Source: JACRIM01 sp038042195 (GTDB taxonomy: Bacteria; Planctomycetota; Phycisphaerae; UBA1845; UTPLA1). Taken from it: a stretch of DNA of 64,000 nt. The notes beneath the pieces are model-generated. The model did not search any database. It was not told the DNA's origin and saw only the letters and a list, made by a program, of their open reading frames with translations. Numbering within the stretch: the stretch's first letter is position 1; each line of letters starts with the position of its first letter. The position numbers were made by a program, and so were the translations under genes. Where the stretch lies: assembly GCA_038042195.1 (NCBI GenBank), contig JBBTET010000013.1:94904-158903 (forward strand), given 5' to 3'. Positions 63,601 through 64,000 of this stretch are shown piece by piece.

Positions 63601-64000
63601 ACGTAGAACTGCACATGGGCGATGGCGGCGGCCTCGTCCTCGGTGAGCCATTCGGGGTCAGACTTGAACTTGCGCGTGGCGTCGCTGAACTTCTGCTGTT
63701 CGGTGAACTCCTTCGGCGGGTTGTCGCCCCACTCACGGATGCGCCGAGCCGTGTCGGTGTTGGCGGTGGTCTGCTTGGCAATGAGCACGCGGGCGACGGC
63801 ATCGGCGGTGCGGTAGCGATTGACGTCGTCGTCGGCCGGGCCGCTGATGATGAGCGGCGTGCGGGCCTCGTCGATGAGGATGGAATCGACTTCATCGATG
63901 ACGGCGAAGTGCAGCTTGCCCTGCACCTGCTCCTCGACGGTGATCTTCATGTTGTCGCGGAGGTAGTCGAAGCCAAACTCGTTGTTGGTGCCGTAGGTGA
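60648..64000 (-). CDS. secA: preprotein translocase ATPase SecA (N-terminal part beyond window)
   Basis: About 1,117 residues are visible; the frame runs into the window edge, where [17 protein letters not shown] (Walker B side of NBD1) is read, so about 200 residues are missing. Landmarks are [73 protein letters not shown]-type motifs and the C-terminal SEC-C zinc site [15 protein letters not shown]. Two departures from common SecA stand out: a Cys-rich insert of about 70 residues between GTDIKLQLG and GLHIIG, and a long extension of about 250 residues in the helical wing/scaffold region. Confidence 0.95.
   Translation of the reverse strand, partial: [1116 protein letters not shown]

Overview
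The window is a high-GC bacterial scaffold, most likely from a planctomycete (Planctomycetota, Phycisphaerae-like). The pointers are a secreted CHRD protein with a dockerin-like tail, several small zinc-ribbon membrane proteins carrying the C-x-x-C-(G/S)-Y-(D/N)-L ... C-P-E-C-G signature, a YdjY-type lipoprotein, a SecA with long extra segments, a large secretin with an N-terminal repeat region, and a class III-like PHA synthase set. Two runs of exactly ten N show a scaffolded, possibly metagenomic, assembly. The first gene and the last gene (secA) are cut by the window edges.

Layout. 1-3.4 kb: a gene end, then a two-gene unit of a small protein with a ubiquitin-like outline and a bare C-terminal Gly-Gly, followed by a DUF4132 protein. 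3.6-8.6 kb: secreted CHRD protein, fused alpha/beta 2-oxoacid dehydrogenase E1, site-2 protease, small zinc-ribbon protein. 8.6-14.6 kb: LysM lipoprotein coupled to recG, membrane spermidine-synthase-like protein, YchF-type ATPase. 14.7-20.1 kb: polysaccharide genes (ABC-2 permease, GT4 glycosyltransferase, methyltransferase, Alg14/Alg13-like pair) with pyruvate kinase among them. 20.1-26.3 kb: type III pantothenate kinase, an MnmE-like GTPase without its C-terminal end, quinone oxidoreductase, a nucleotidyltransferase gene followed by a chimeric HEPN/PIN ORF, rho, acylphosphatase, tRNA-Phe with a duplicated 3' end. 26.4-32 kb: rpsA, rpoD, dnaG. 32.4-40.9 kb: HDOD-GGDEF-PilZ protein, secretin, a membrane protein, a YdjY-like lipoprotein. 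40.9-50.8 kb: B12-type radical SAM protein, a frameshifted lipoprotein, an AT-richer Ser/Thr kinase beside an assembly gap, PreA, a redoxin-like/DUF3738 protein, a serine hydrolase, a Tat-exported RidA-like protein. 50.9-55.8 kb: TypA, ArsC-like phosphatase, GNAT acetyltransferase, SEC-C protein, Kdo transferase. 55.9-59.9 kb: a polyhydroxyalkanoate locus (SDR reductase, PhaC, PhaE, phasin, divergent PhaR). 60-64 kb: zinc-ribbon membrane protein and secA.

How the genes work together. The clearest functional group is the PHA locus: reductase, synthase, synthase partner, granule coat protein and regulator, with promoter and operator candidates in the phasin-phaR gap. The replication/transcription/translation genes dnaG, rpoD and rpsA lie in one orientation, and dnaG has a near-consensus promoter. 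The glycan genes suggest surface polysaccharide assembly and export. waaA suggests that Kdo is added to lipid A.

The most notable points are the GG-tailed ubiquitin-like/DUF4132 pair, the HEPN-PIN fusion downstream of an MNT-type nucleotidyltransferase, and short palindromic or repeated sequences sitting in frame inside conserved genes.
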